A stretch of DNA of 64,000 nt, from positions 124,001 to 188,000 of the forward strand of contig NZ_VTOX01000005.1 of assembly GCF_012184415.1 (NCBI RefSeq). Direction: 5' to 3'. Positions 36,063 to 45,673 of this stretch are shown here, in pieces; the stretch's first letter is position 1, and each line of letters begins with the position of its first letter. Source of the DNA: Ramlibacter lithotrophicus. Lineage in GTDB: Bacteria > Pseudomonadota > Gammaproteobacteria > Burkholderiales > Burkholderiaceae_C. The position numbers and the translations under genes are program-made. The notes under the pieces are model-generated. The model was not told the origin of the DNA. It searched no databases and was given only the letters and a program-made list of their open reading frames with translations.

Positions 36063-36096
36063 AAAAAAGGCCAGTGGGCTCGCGCGCACTGGCCTT
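36063..36096 (-). terminator. Rho-independent terminator after mtrB
   Basis: On the minus strand GGCCAGTG and CACTGGCC form a perfect 8-base stem with a 10-base loop, followed by a run of six T. It lies 40 bases after the mtrB stop and separates the mtr genes from the frd operon. Confidence 0.85.
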
Positions 36097-36135
36097 GCAT
36101 CGGACCGCGGTTTCCACGGCGGTACGGCCGGGGAG

Positions 36136-38352
36136 CTACTGCCAGCGCCGCGTGTACGTGAGGCCCAGGAAGCTGACGTTCTGCAGCGTCTTGTAGTTCA
36201 GCGTCGTACCATCCGAATACACGAACGGAACGCCGTTGTAGTTCCAGGCCCAGTCGGTCCAGCGCGAGCGCTGGTGCCCGACGTCCAGCCGCACCGCCGA
36301 CTGCTTGTCGATGGCGTACTTGGCGAACAGGCGCAGCTGCGTCTGGCGGAACACGATGTCGGGCAAGCCGCCGGTGGCGCCCAGCAGCGCCGCGCTGCCC
36401 AGGTCGGCACTCGCATCGAGCGTCTGGCCGTACTTGCTGCGATCCTGCAGCCAGCTGACATTGCCGCCCACCTCCAGCTTCTGGACGGTCCCGGTGACGC
36501 CCACCCCGAACATCGTCGCCGTGTTGTCCAGGGCCAGGAAGGCGCCGCCGGGGCGGACCTGGTCGAGCTCCTGCCGTCCGCGCGAGACGAACCCGTTCAC
36601 GTTCCAGTTGTCGTTGATCGCGTAAGTGGCATCCACGTCGACCTGGTCCATGTCGGACCGGCGCACGCCATAGGCGCTCGGCATGTCGTAGCGGTCACGG
36701 CCGAATTCGGCGCCGGCCTGCAGCGACAGCGCCTCGGCCGGCTGCCAGTCGGCGCTCACGCGCACCTTCTCGCGCCGGCGGTCGGCGAGGTTCACCGGGA
36801 ACACGCCGTTCTGGAAGAACAGCACGGAGGCCGGATCGGCTTCCTCGGTGACACCACGGCCGCCGACGTCGCGCAGCCAGTGCGAGCCATCGCGGCGGCT
36901 GCCTTCCAGCGCCACGGCGCCGCTCAGCGTCTCGGTCATGCGGCGGCGCAGTTCGGCCTTGAGCCCGGTCTCCTCGGTCTTCAGCCGCAGCGCGGTGATG
37001 CCGGAGGTGGCGCTGGTCTCGGTGAAGGTGCGGCGATCGACCTGGTTGAACGTGCCGCTCAGGGTGCCCTTGGTCTGCGGCGTGAACTGGTAGCCTGCGG
37101 CGAGGCGCCCGCGCAGCGTCGACAAGGGGTACTGGCGGTTCGTGAAGCCGTTGGCGAAGGAGCCGGTGCCGACCAGTCCGTACTGCGCCAGCGGCGTGCT
37201 GTCGTCGCGGTACTCGTAGCGCAGGCTGCCGTTCACCGACAGCTTGGGCAGCGGGCGCGAACTGAGGCCCACCTGCGCCAGCGTCGTGGACACCTTGCCG
37301 CCCAGGTCGCTCACGCCTGCCGGTGCGGCAAAGCCGGCGGCGGCGAAGTTCTGGTGCTGCGTGGCGCGCGAATAGGCCAGCTTGAAATTGGCTCGCGTGG
37401 TCTGCGAGAACGCGTAGGCGCCCGTGAGATCGACCTGGTGCGCCTGGTTGTCGGGCGGCAGCGCCACGGGCTGGTTCAGCACGCCTTGCAGGCCCGTCGT
37501 GACCGGCAGCAGCGCGCCGAGCGGGTTGTAGAGACTGCCGGAGACGCCAGGCACGAGGGCGCCGAGGCTGTTGCGGTAGAACGAGCCGTAGTAGCCAAGC
37601 GAGAGGCTGAACCTCTGGGCCGCGTACGTGAGACGCGCTTCCGCCTGGCTGTGGTTGGCGTCGATCGGCTCGGGCAGCATCAGCACGGCCGAGCCGACCT
37701 CGGCGCTCGTCGTGCCGCGGCAACCCGGTGCGACGAACGTCGGGCACGCCATGCCGATGCCGAACAGGCGCGAGCCCTCCTTGTTCTCGGTCGAGAGGCT
37801 GGCATCGAACTGCAGCCGGTCGGAGATCACCTTCTGGAAACCGAGGCCAAGGCTGGTGCGCTTGACCTTGAGGTCGACGTCGCCGCCGGTGCCGGGTCCG
37901 CCGGGCAACGGAACGACGCGCGGCGCGAAGGAGCCGGCGTCGACCAGTCCGGTATCGGGGACGAACGGGTCGTATCGCCGCAGTTCGCCATAGCGCGCGG
38001 AGAACGACCAGTCGCCCTGCCGCTTCCACAGGACGTCCAGCTCCCGATTGTTGGTCAGCAGATCGCTGCCGGAGAAGCGCGCGAGCGTCCCGGCCTTGTC
38101 GTCGCGTCGGTAGTAGTCGACACCGAACACGCCGAAGACAGTGCTGCCGGGGCGCAGGCCGCGATACTGGTCATACAGCGAACGGTCGTCGCGGCCTTCG
38201 TTGATGAAGCCGATGCCTGCGCTGACGGAGCCGTCGACGACCTGCGCCTGTTCCTTGTCCTGCGCAGCCGCGGAACCGAAGGCCGCCAGCAAGGCGAGGG
38301 TCAGGAGGGTGGGACGGGCCCGGAGGGTGGGGACGAGGGTTTTCGTGCTCAT
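36136..38352 (-). CDS. mtrB: MtrB/PioB-family decahaem-associated outer-membrane porin
   Basis: A 738-residue outer-membrane beta-barrel with a signal peptide (ending GSAAAQDK) and long alternating strands through a C-terminal aromatic residue region (LTYTRRWQ). Content and genetic order after the decahaem MtrA identify it as the MtrB/DmsF/PioB family: a barrel that holds MtrA and lets electrons cross the outer membrane. The length compares with about 700 in Shewanella MtrB. The CxxC seen near the N-terminus of some Shewanella MtrB proteins is absent. Last gene of the island's mtr run. Confidence 0.9.
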   Translation of the reverse strand: MSTKTLVPTLRARPTLLTLALLAAFGSAAAQDKEQAQVVDGSVSAGIGFINEGRDDRSLYDQYRGLRPGSTVFGVFGVDYYRRDDKAGTLARFSGSDLLTNNRELDVLWKRQGDWSFSARYGELRRYDPFVPDTGLVDAGSFAPRVVPLPGGPGTGGDVDLKVKRTSLGLGFQKVISDRLQFDASLSTENKEGSRLFGIGMACPTFVAPGCRGTTSAEVGSAVLMLPEPIDANHSQAEARLTYAAQRFSLSLGYYGSFYRNSLGALVPGVSGSLYNPLGALLPVTTGLQGVLNQPVALPPDNQAHQVDLTGAYAFSQTTRANFKLAYSRATQHQNFAAAGFAAPAGVSDLGGKVSTTLAQVGLSSRPLPKLSVNGSLRYEYRDDSTPLAQYGLVGTGSFANGFTNRQYPLSTLRGRLAAGYQFTPQTKGTLSGTFNQVDRRTFTETSATSGITALRLKTEETGLKAELRRRMTETLSGAVALEGSRRDGSHWLRDVGGRGVTEEADPASVLFFQNGVFPVNLADRRREKVRVSADWQPAEALSLQAGAEFGRDRYDMPSAYGVRRSDMDQVDVDATYAINDNWNVNGFVSRGRQELDQVRPGGAFLALDNTATMFGVGVTGTVQKLEVGGNVSWLQDRSKYGQTLDASADLGSAALLGATGGLPDIVFRQTQLRLFAKYAIDKQSAVRLDVGHQRSRWTDWAWNYNGVPFVYSDGTTLNYKTLQNVSFLGLTYTRRWQ

Positions 38353-38360
38353 GCTCGGCC

Positions 38361-39335
38361 TCAGCGGAAAAAGAGCCGCGGCGTCGGGTTGGTCGCCGAG
38401 GGGTTGTTCGTGCCGTGCACCTGCGTGTGGCAGTTCATGCAACTGCGTCCCTGCCACATGTTGACCACGTTCTTGCCGCTGCTCGTCGCGCCGATCGCGG
38501 ACGAAAGCTGGCCCGGAGCGGCCGGCGGGAACACGCCCGGCTGTCCGCCCACCGCACCGACGCCGCCCGCCACGTGCGGGGTGTGGCACTGCTGGCACAG
38601 GACCGGGGCGCGCGCCTTCAACATGCCTTGTACGGTGCTGCCGTGCGGGTTGTGGCAGATGGCGCAGTCCTCGTTGACAGGCTCGTGCCCGAACACGAAC
38701 GGGCCGCGCTTTTCGGCGTGGCAGCTGTAGCAGGTCGCGTTGATGCTGTCGCGCTTGGCCAGCTTCGGGCCCGCGGAGCCGTGCACGTTGTGGCAGTCGG
38801 AACAGGTCATCTTGCCTTCCGGCACCGGATGGTGCGAGGGCTTCGCGATCTGCGTGCGCTGCTCCTTGTGGCAGGTGATGCACATCTCCGCCTCGCTCTT
38901 CCTGGCGAGGATCTTGTCGTGGTTGGCATGGATCTTGTGGCAGCTCGAGCAGGCCAGGTCGGCCGTCTCGTGCTGGCTGCCGCCCCACATGGCGCGCCGG
39001 AAGTCCTTCTGGTGGCAGGTCAGGCAGGCCGCGTTGCGTTCGCCGACCGGGGTCGGGGCGGCCTTGGTGAACATGATGTCCGGCGGCGGCCGCTTCGCGA
39101 CGTTCGCCGGCTTCTTCACGTGCGTCGGGCTCGCCCCGTGGCAGGTGATGCAGGTCGGCGTGCGCGAGTCCGTGGCCACCGCGTGCGCGCTGCGGCTCAT
39201 GTCCGGCATGTCGTCCGCATCATGGCACTCGATGCACGCCTCCGACGCCGCGGCGTCGCGCGGCGCGCCCATTGCGATCCCGGTCAGGCCGAACAGGCCC
39301 AGGGCGATGACCGCCATCGCTCGCTTGATTTGCAT
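38361..39335 (-). CDS. mtrA: MtrA/DmsE-family periplasmic decahaem cytochrome c
   Basis: A 324-residue secreted protein with a signal peptide (FGLTGIAMGAPRD) and exactly ten CXXCH haem motifs (CIECH, CITCH, CLTCH, CSSCH, CITCH, CSDCH, CYSCH, CAICH, CQQCH, CMNCH) spread evenly from residue about 34 to 305. Shewanella MtrA has 333 residues and ten haems in the same pattern. The protein forms the electron wire inside the MtrB barrel. It lies eight bases upstream of mtrB and 79 downstream of the first mtrC-like gene, so these probably form one operon. Confidence 0.94.
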   Translation of the reverse strand: MQIKRAMAVIALGLFGLTGIAMGAPRDAAASEACIECHDADDMPDMSRSAHAVATDSRTPTCITCHGASPTHVKKPANVAKRPPPDIMFTKAAPTPVGERNAACLTCHQKDFRRAMWGGSQHETADLACSSCHKIHANHDKILARKSEAEMCITCHKEQRTQIAKPSHHPVPEGKMTCSDCHNVHGSAGPKLAKRDSINATCYSCHAEKRGPFVFGHEPVNEDCAICHNPHGSTVQGMLKARAPVLCQQCHTPHVAGGVGAVGGQPGVFPPAAPGQLSSAIGATSSGKNVVNMWQGRSCMNCHTQVHGTNNPSATNPTPRLFFR

Positions 39336-39414
39336 TCGATCTCCTCGGGCCAGCGGCCCTCTCAGGCGATTCGCCGGCGCCCGTCCCTCCCGGCCGGGCG
39401 CCGGACCGTGTTTC

Positions 39415-42018
39415 CTACTTCTGCCCGTGCACGATGTCCACGCCCATGAAGACCCCTGGGGCATGGCAGTCGCGGCACGTCTCCGGCGTCTGCAGCGACT
39501 GCGCCTGGGTGCGGTCGCCGAAGGAGGCGTTGCCGAAACTGGTGACGTGGCCGATCGCCTTGGGCGAGTCGTGGCAGGCGGTACAGGTGGCGGCCTGCGG
39601 CGAGACCACCAGCCAGCGCATCGGATCGGTGACGCCGGCCGGCTTGGCCACGACGGAGCCGACCTGGCCGCGGTCGATCATCCACGACTTGTTCACGTGG
39701 CACGAATCGCAGTTGAGGCCAACCTGCGGGTAGGCCACCTCGGCCGCGTAGTTCTCCGCGGCCGCCACGGCCGCCCCCGTGTAGCCACGGGCGCGAGCGG
39801 CGTTGGTGACCATCTCGGCGATGGTCTCGAACGTGCTGCCGGCGGCCACGGCCGTGCCGGCCGTGATCACGACCGTCGACGTTCCGCTGATCGTCACGCG
39901 CTGGTCGGCGAAGAACGTGCCAGCGGTGGTCAGGGCGCCGGCGTCGTTGAAGGCGCCCTGCACCGGGTTGCCGTGCGTGAACGGGAAGGTCCGCTTCGAG
40001 TTGCCGTGGATCCCGTGGATCATGCGCTTGAACTGGTAGGACTCGTTCAGAGCCAGGCCATTGGTCATGACCGTGGAGGACATGCGGTTCGGGTCATGGC
40101 ACAGCGCGCAGGCTTCCACGGTGTTGCGGGCGCCGCCGTGGAACGCATTGATCAGCGTGTTGGATCCGGAGGTGGTGCCCAGCGCGCCGTGGCAGACGTT
40201 GCACTTCTCGTTGGAGACGACCTGGCGCCGCGGCGTGAGCGTGCCGGTCAGGGCCACGTCGGCGTAGGTGTTCTGCACGACGACGTTGATCAGCTCGCGC
40301 GGAGCGACTTCCGGCCGCGGGTCGGTCGCCGCCTTCACCTGCAGGCGCGGCTCCTTGATCTGGCCGATCGTCAGGACGCGGCCGGTGCCCTGCACGACAT
40401 GCGTGGCCGTATCCGCCGGCAGCGGGATCGAGATCGTGTAGTGGTTGCTGCCATCGTTCGTCCCCTTGTAGGCGAACACGTTGGCGCCGCTGCCGCCGTT
40501 GTTGTACGACGTGAACTCGGTCACCCCGAGCGGCTGGCCGGCCATGCTCGGATACGCGACGTACAGGCGCAGGTTGCCGAACTTCGTGTTGCTGGAGCAG
40601 GCGGTGGTGGCGCCGCTGCCCGTGCAGTCGGAAGTCACCAGGTTGTAGGCCGTGCCGTTGGCCGGGTTGGACAGGAAGTACCTGACGGTGACCGCGCGCG
40701 CCGCCGCATCGTAGACGGCGCTCTCGATGTTCATCTTGTACAGCGCGCCGTTTTCCTCGTTCTGGTTCCAGTGCACGCGCTCGGGCGAGATCGCGTTGCC
40801 CGGCACGTGGCAGCCCTGGCAGGCGCTGCTGGGCATCTGGGTGGCCGCTGCGTTCGGGTCGCGGTTGCCGTTGAGCACGAAGTGGGTGTTGTACCAGTCG
40901 GAACCCGGATTGGCGGCATGGCAGGTCAGGCAGGCGTCGCGGCTGACGCGGGTCTTCCAGTTGTCGCCCTGCGGCGTCTTCGGGTTGGCGCCGGTGTGGC
41001 ACGCGGTGCAGTTGCGCAGGTCCTGCGGGAAGCCGACCTCGGAGTAGTCGTGCATGCCGTTGCCGTAGCCCCAGATCACGTAGCGCTCCCCGCCGCGGCC
41101 GGCCTCGAGCTCGCGCTCGAGCAGGCGTCCGGCGTGGATCTTGTGCACCATGGTGGACAGCGTCAGCACGTTGCCGCTGTTGGCGTCGGTCGTGCCCGGG
41201 TTGTGGCACAGCACGCAGTACTGGACATCGACGCGCCCGCCGCCATGGATGGCGAGACGTTCGTGACAGCCGTTGCACTGCGTGACGTCGGCCATGACGC
41301 GTGTCTGCGACGGGTCGGTCACCGGGACGGAATTGCCGGCGGCATCGAACTTGAAGTCGTAATACGGATTGACCCGCACCACTTCGCCCGCCGCGTTCGT
41401 GTACGACAGCTGCAGGGCGATCCTGTGGGTGCGGTCAGGCTCGAACGCGACGCCGCTGGTCTGCGCCGGGTTCCTGATGTCGGTGCGGAACGTGTATGTG
41501 TAGTAGCCGTCAGGATTCAGCACGAGCTGCTGCGCCGCCAGGGCGGGATCGGTCTGCTTGCTGTCGGTCGTCGCCTGGCGCGCGCTCGCGAGCACCGGGC
41601 GCCCGTTCGGACCTACCGTGGCGGTGGCGTTCTCCGTGCGATAGATGTAATTGACCCACTGGTCAGGGTTGCCGCTGGTACCTGGAACCAGCTTGGCGAT
41701 CGCGACGCTGATGTCGGCGAGCTTCAGACCAGTGACTGCGCGCGCATTCGAAAAAACCGCGAAATTCACCTTGGGTGCGCCGCTCGCGACGCTGACCGCC
41801 GGCACGCCCGCCTGCTGCACGACGGCGAAGGATGCGGATGAGTTGGTCGCGGTGTCGTTGGCCGCCGAGGCCGCCGCGCTGGCGATCGCCTGGCTGACCG
41901 CCGACCCGCTGGGCGGGGTGGGGCTCACTGGCGTGTCGCCGCCGCCTCCTCCGCCGCCGCACCCCGCGATAGCAAGCGCGAACATCAGCGCTGCACTCCA
42001 GTGAACCCACTTCTTCAT
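39415..42018 (-). CDS. OmcA/MtrC-family surface decahaem lipoprotein (copy 1)
   Basis: An 867-residue lipoprotein (lipobox LAIAGC, Cys about residue 20, then a Gly run) with ten CXXCH motifs. Five lie at about 249-402 and five at about 607-849, separated by a beta-rich domain of about 200 residues and preceded by another, the four-domain layout of MtrC/OmcA. It would accept electrons from MtrAB and pass them to external acceptors such as metal oxides or humics, or work in reverse. It is longer than Shewanella MtrC (671). It shares a promoter block with copy 2 upstream. Confidence 0.93.
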   Translation of the reverse strand: MKKWVHWSAALMFALAIAGCGGGGGGGDTPVSPTPPSGSAVSQAIASAAASAANDTATNSSASFAVVQQAGVPAVSVASGAPKVNFAVFSNARAVTGLKLADISVAIAKLVPGTSGNPDQWVNYIYRTENATATVGPNGRPVLASARQATTDSKQTDPALAAQQLVLNPDGYYTYTFRTDIRNPAQTSGVAFEPDRTHRIALQLSYTNAAGEVVRVNPYYDFKFDAAGNSVPVTDPSQTRVMADVTQCNGCHERLAIHGGGRVDVQYCVLCHNPGTTDANSGNVLTLSTMVHKIHAGRLLERELEAGRGGERYVIWGYGNGMHDYSEVGFPQDLRNCTACHTGANPKTPQGDNWKTRVSRDACLTCHAANPGSDWYNTHFVLNGNRDPNAAATQMPSSACQGCHVPGNAISPERVHWNQNEENGALYKMNIESAVYDAAARAVTVRYFLSNPANGTAYNLVTSDCTGSGATTACSSNTKFGNLRLYVAYPSMAGQPLGVTEFTSYNNGGSGANVFAYKGTNDGSNHYTISIPLPADTATHVVQGTGRVLTIGQIKEPRLQVKAATDPRPEVAPRELINVVVQNTYADVALTGTLTPRRQVVSNEKCNVCHGALGTTSGSNTLINAFHGGARNTVEACALCHDPNRMSSTVMTNGLALNESYQFKRMIHGIHGNSKRTFPFTHGNPVQGAFNDAGALTTAGTFFADQRVTISGTSTVVITAGTAVAAGSTFETIAEMVTNAARARGYTGAAVAAAENYAAEVAYPQVGLNCDSCHVNKSWMIDRGQVGSVVAKPAGVTDPMRWLVVSPQAATCTACHDSPKAIGHVTSFGNASFGDRTQAQSLQTPETCRDCHAPGVFMGVDIVHGQK

Positions 42019-42102
42019 CTTTTGCTCCTGGATCGGACGGACCGATCAAATCGGGGCCGCAGCTGCCGGCCCCACACTTCTCCGGGATGGACCCGTCAAG
42101 GG

Positions 42103-42168
42103 ATTCTCCGGGAGCGGACCGCGATGCGAAATCGGAAGGCGCTCAAGATTGTCCTAGGAATAATCTGA
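42103..42168 (-). promoter_or_regulatory. Promoter block of mtrC copy 1 (shared motif)
   Basis: This 66-base block is similar to the one at 45116-45181. On the minus strand it reads TCAGA-N2-ATTCCTAGG, then AAT-N-TTGA and TTCCGAT, and 45 bases after CCTAGG it has GAGAAT, a possible -10 element. Proximal edge is 85 bases from the start codon. The rest of 42019-42341 holds only the terminators of copy 2 and no gene. Confidence 0.6.
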
Positions 42169-42259
42169 TCCGTGTAGCTGCGATGGCGGATGCGTAGCGC
42201 GCCGCCAACATTCCGGGATGCGCCGGTTTCCGGATCGGACCGACCAAGCCTTCGAAAAG

Positions 42260-42313
42260 CACGAAGCCGCCCCAGGCGGCTCCGTGCCAAAAGGAAACCG
42301 GCCCGCGGGCCGG
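42260..42313 (-). terminator. Two tandem terminators after mtrC copy 2
   Basis: On the minus strand, CCGGCCCGCGGGCCGG (42298-42313) is followed by TTTCCTTTT, and then a second hairpin, CACGGAGCCGCC with its complement (42260-42286), is followed by CTTTTCG. They separate mtrC copy 2 from copy 1, which therefore needs its own promoter. Confidence 0.8.
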
Positions 42314-42341
42314 CTCCTCTCATGTCACCCGCGGAGCGGGA

Positions 42342-44963
42342 TCACTTGTACGCATGCGCCTTGTCGACACCAAGTGCGGTACCCGGTGCGTGGCAGCCTT
42401 CGCAGGCTTCGAACACCTTGCCGCCGTACAACAGGTCGTTCTGCGTGAAGTTGCCGAACGCGCCGCCGCCGATGTTCTTGACGTGCGTCTGCACCGACTT
42501 CGCATCGTGGCAGGTCGTGCAGGTGGCCACCTTCGGCGAGAGCACCATCCAGTCGAGCATGTTGGTCTTGCCGGTCGGCTTGAACACGACGGTGCCGAGC
42601 ACGCTCTTGTCCTGCTTCCAGGAGTCGTTCACGTGGCAGTTCGAGCAGGACTTGAGGGCGCCCGGATAGGCGACTTCGGCCGTGAAGTTCAGCGTCTCGC
42701 CAGGGTACTGGTCGGCGCAGGTTGCCACGCCGATGCTCGGGGCACCGGCCGTCTTGCTCGTGCCGTCCTTGTTGTATTCACCGCCGAGTTTCATGCAGTG
42801 CGTGAACGGATAGTTGCGCTTGGCGACGTAGTGGATGCCGTGGACGAAGCGCTTGGCCTGGTAGGACTCGTGCAGGAACGACGAGGTCGCCGCGTTCGGG
42901 ATGGACGTCAGGCTGTCTCCGACCACGGGCGCCGTCGAGCCGTCCGCCATCAGCGTGTAGCTGCCCGCCTGGTTGGCGTTGTGGCAGATCGCGCAGCCGT
43001 CGGCGTTGTTGCGCACGCCCTTGTGGAAGCCGACCGTCTGCGAGGACATCGGCACGCCGAGGAACGCGTGGCAGTTGTTGCAGCTGTCGTTGCTGACGAT
43101 CGCGCGGCGCGGCGTCGAGGAGTTGGCGCCGGTGGCGATGTTGACGTCCTTGATCGCGTTCTTCACCGGCACATAGGCCAGGTCGGAGTTCTGCGTCGGC
43201 GGCACGGCACCGATCGGATTGCGGGTGACCGCATCCAGGCGGCGTTCGGCGACCGAGCCGATGATCATCACGCGGGCGTTGCCCTTCGAGCCGGCCGGGA
43301 TCGTCACGTCGGCCGTGTAGCGACCCGTCGCGTCCGCCACGCCGCGGTACGCAGCGTAGCTGGCCGAGGCGGTCACGTCGTCCAGCGTCACGCCGGCCAG
43401 GGTTTCCGTGGCGACGTAGACCGTGAACGTGCCGAACTTGTCCTGCGGCTTGCCGGGCACCGCCGGCGGGAACACCGCGTCCCAACGGTAGTTGGTGTTG
43501 CAACCGACGATGGAGGTGCCGGCGGAGTCCGTCGTGGCGGCGCCGGAGCAGCCTTCGCGCAGGTCGTAGGCCGCGCCTGTCTTCGGATTGACGATGGCGT
43601 ACTTCACCGACAGCAGGCCCGTCGCGGTGGCCGTGGCCGCTTTCTTCAGCGACACGCTCTCGATCTTCGCTTCGTAGTTCGCCGTGTTGGCCAGTTCCTG
43701 GACCCAGTGCACCTTGTCGGCGCTCAGCGGGCTGGAGGGACCGTGGCACGAGGCGCAGGTGGAGTTGCCGATGGCCGCGGCCGAGGCGCCCAGCTTGAGC
43801 GTCGTCACGTGGGTGGCGTAGAAGCCGCTGGTCGTGCCGGTCTGGTGGCAGCTCAGGCAGGCTTCCTTGCTCGGGACGCTCTTCCAGTTGTCGCCCTGCG
43901 GCGTCTTCGGGTTGGCTCCGTCATGGCAGGCCACGCAGTTGCGGATCGGCTGCGGGAAGCCCACCTCGCTGTAGTCGTGCTTGCTGTTGGAGTTGCCCCA
44001 GATGGTGTAGTTCTCGCCTTGCTCGTGCAGCAGCCGGCCGGCGTGGATCTTGTGCACCATCGTCGACAGCGTCAGCACGTTGCCGCTGTTGGCGTCGGTC
44101 GTGCCGGTGTTGTGGCACATCACGCAGTACTGCGTGTCGACGCGGCCGCCGCCGTGCAGCGCCAGCTTGTCGTGGCAGTTGTTGCAGGTGGCGATGTCGA
44201 CCATCTTGCGCGCGGTGGAGGCAACCGACTTGCCATCGGCGCCGACCGTGAAGTCGAAGTACGGATTCACGCGCACCAGCTCGCCGGCCGCGTTCTTGTA
44301 CGACAGCTGGATCGCGACGCGGTGCGTGCGATTGGGCTCGAACGCCACCCCGTTGGTGGAGTACTTGGTCGTGCCCGAAGTGGCCGTCCAGGCCGGATCC
44401 TTGAGGTCCGTGCGGAAGGTGTAGGTGTAGTAGCCGTCCGGGTTGTAGACCAGCTGCCCGGCGGCCAGGGTCGCGTCGGACTGCTTCGGATCGGTGGTGG
44501 CCTGCAGCGCCTGCGGCAGCACCGCGGCGCCGTTCGGGCCCACGGTAGCCGTGGCCACCTCGGTGCGATAGACGTAGCTCACCCACTTGTCGGGGTCGCC
44601 GTTGCTGCCGGGCACCAGTTTCGCGATCGCGAAGCTGACGCTGCCCAGCGCCACGCTCGACACCGGCTTGCCGTCGGAGAAGACGGCAAAGTTCACCTTC
44701 GCCGGGCTGGCGATGGTGAACGCCGGAACGCCGTTCTGCTGCAGCACGGCGAACGACGCGGTCGAATTGACCGACGTGTCGTTGGACGCCTGCGCACCGG
44801 CCGTCGCCAGCGCCTGAGCCACCGACGCCGCCGGCGGTGGCGGCGTGCCGCCATCGGGCGGTGGAGTGACGACGTCACCGCCGCCCCCGCCGCCGCACCC
44901 GCTCAACGCGAGGACCAGCGCGGCGAACGCCGCCGCGCTGCTGCGAACAAGAAATTTTTTCAT
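42342..44963 (-). CDS. OmcA/MtrC-family surface decahaem lipoprotein (copy 2)
   Basis: An 873-residue lipoprotein (lipobox LALSGC followed by a Gly run) with ten CXXCH motifs, five at about 261-406 and five at about 627-854. It is strongly similar to copy 1 throughout (for example GGRVD.QYCV.CHN.GTTDANSG and NPKTPQGDNWK), so the two are tandem paralogues. Differences concentrate in the N-terminal and middle beta domains, which could change the partner or acceptor. Its start is set by the signal peptide and a GGAG upstream. It has its own promoter block and double terminator, so it is transcribed on its own. Confidence 0.93.
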   Translation of the reverse strand: MKKFLVRSSAAAFAALVLALSGCGGGGGGDVVTPPPDGGTPPPPAASVAQALATAGAQASNDTSVNSTASFAVLQQNGVPAFTIASPAKVNFAVFSDGKPVSSVALGSVSFAIAKLVPGSNGDPDKWVSYVYRTEVATATVGPNGAAVLPQALQATTDPKQSDATLAAGQLVYNPDGYYTYTFRTDLKDPAWTATSGTTKYSTNGVAFEPNRTHRVAIQLSYKNAAGELVRVNPYFDFTVGADGKSVASTARKMVDIATCNNCHDKLALHGGGRVDTQYCVMCHNTGTTDANSGNVLTLSTMVHKIHAGRLLHEQGENYTIWGNSNSKHDYSEVGFPQPIRNCVACHDGANPKTPQGDNWKSVPSKEACLSCHQTGTTSGFYATHVTTLKLGASAAAIGNSTCASCHGPSSPLSADKVHWVQELANTANYEAKIESVSLKKAATATATGLLSVKYAIVNPKTGAAYDLREGCSGAATTDSAGTSIVGCNTNYRWDAVFPPAVPGKPQDKFGTFTVYVATETLAGVTLDDVTASASYAAYRGVADATGRYTADVTIPAGSKGNARVMIIGSVAERRLDAVTRNPIGAVPPTQNSDLAYVPVKNAIKDVNIATGANSSTPRRAIVSNDSCNNCHAFLGVPMSSQTVGFHKGVRNNADGCAICHNANQAGSYTLMADGSTAPVVGDSLTSIPNAATSSFLHESYQAKRFVHGIHYVAKRNYPFTHCMKLGGEYNKDGTSKTAGAPSIGVATCADQYPGETLNFTAEVAYPGALKSCSNCHVNDSWKQDKSVLGTVVFKPTGKTNMLDWMVLSPKVATCTTCHDAKSVQTHVKNIGGGAFGNFTQNDLLYGGKVFEACEGCHAPGTALGVDKAHAYK

Positions 44964-45115
44964 ACCTGACTCCATGGAAACACGACAAGCCTCTGACCGA
45001 ACCCGCTGTCCCGCGCCGCCAGTTGCTGGCGCGCCGCGGTCAATCCGAATCGAGTTCACTCCATCTCTTCGCGCTGTTCCGACCCACTGCGGGTCATGAT
45101 CCGAGCTGTGCAACG

Positions 45116-45181
45116 ATTCTCCCGAAGGGGGTCCGGCGCCGATATCGGAACCGCTTCAAAATTCACCTAGGAATCGTCTGA
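45116..45181 (-). promoter_or_regulatory. Promoter block of mtrC copy 2 (shared motif)
   Basis: Same arrangement as at 42103-42168: TCAGA-N2-ATTCCTAGG, AAT-N-TTGA, TTCCGAT, and GAGAAT exactly 45 bases beyond CCTAGG. In the 43-base core 30 positions are identical without gaps. It lies about 150-218 bases upstream of the start codon. I see no gene and no other clear signal in the 44964-45388 gap. Confidence 0.6.
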
Positions 45182-45388
45182 GGAGGGAACCTTGGCGCGA
45201 TCGCTACGCTCGAAGGGCGTTCGCTGCCAGTGAGTCGTGGTCCGCTGCAGGCATGGACAGCCTGGCCGCCCTGAGGGGCCAGGCGAGTCAGGGCAACGGC
45301 CGAGCGAGGCGCGACGCGAAAAAACCACTACCCGAGCGAAGCCGTCGGCCAATGGCCAGGAACGGCGGCGAACGGACGGCGGCCGCCG

Positions 45389-45637
45389 CTACGGGCGCAG
45401 CAGCGGCGTGATCAGCCCGCCGATCACGGTGGAGGCGGTGTAGAGCACCACGACGGCCGGCACGGCCGCCACCGCGGCCTTGATCATGAACCAGAACATG
45501 GTGCTGAACTTCATGTTGAGGTCCGCGACGTAGACGGGCAACGTGCGGACGGCGTCGGGCGACACGGCGCCGCACCGCGGGCAACTCGCGGCGGTGTCGC
45601 TGATGCTGGCCTTGCATTCGGGGCATTCGATGAGCAC
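45389..45637 (-). CDS. Small zinc-ribbon membrane protein
   Basis: An 82-residue protein with a zinc ribbon at the N-terminus (CPECKASISDTAASCPRCG, two CxxC pairs) and one C-terminal transmembrane segment (AAVAAVPAVVVLYTASTVIGGLI). Similar proteins are common but of unknown role. It is in the same direction as the NapC-like pair, 36 bases after the second, so it may belong to that transcript. It carries no haem motif. Assignment as coding is supported by the Cys pairs. Confidence 0.75.
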   Translation of the reverse strand: MLIECPECKASISDTAASCPRCGAVSPDAVRTLPVYVADLNMKFSTMFWFMIKAAVAAVPAVVVLYTASTVIGGLITPLLRP

Positions 45638-45673
45638 GGGAATTCCTTTCGAGGATCGGGGGATCGCGCCGTC

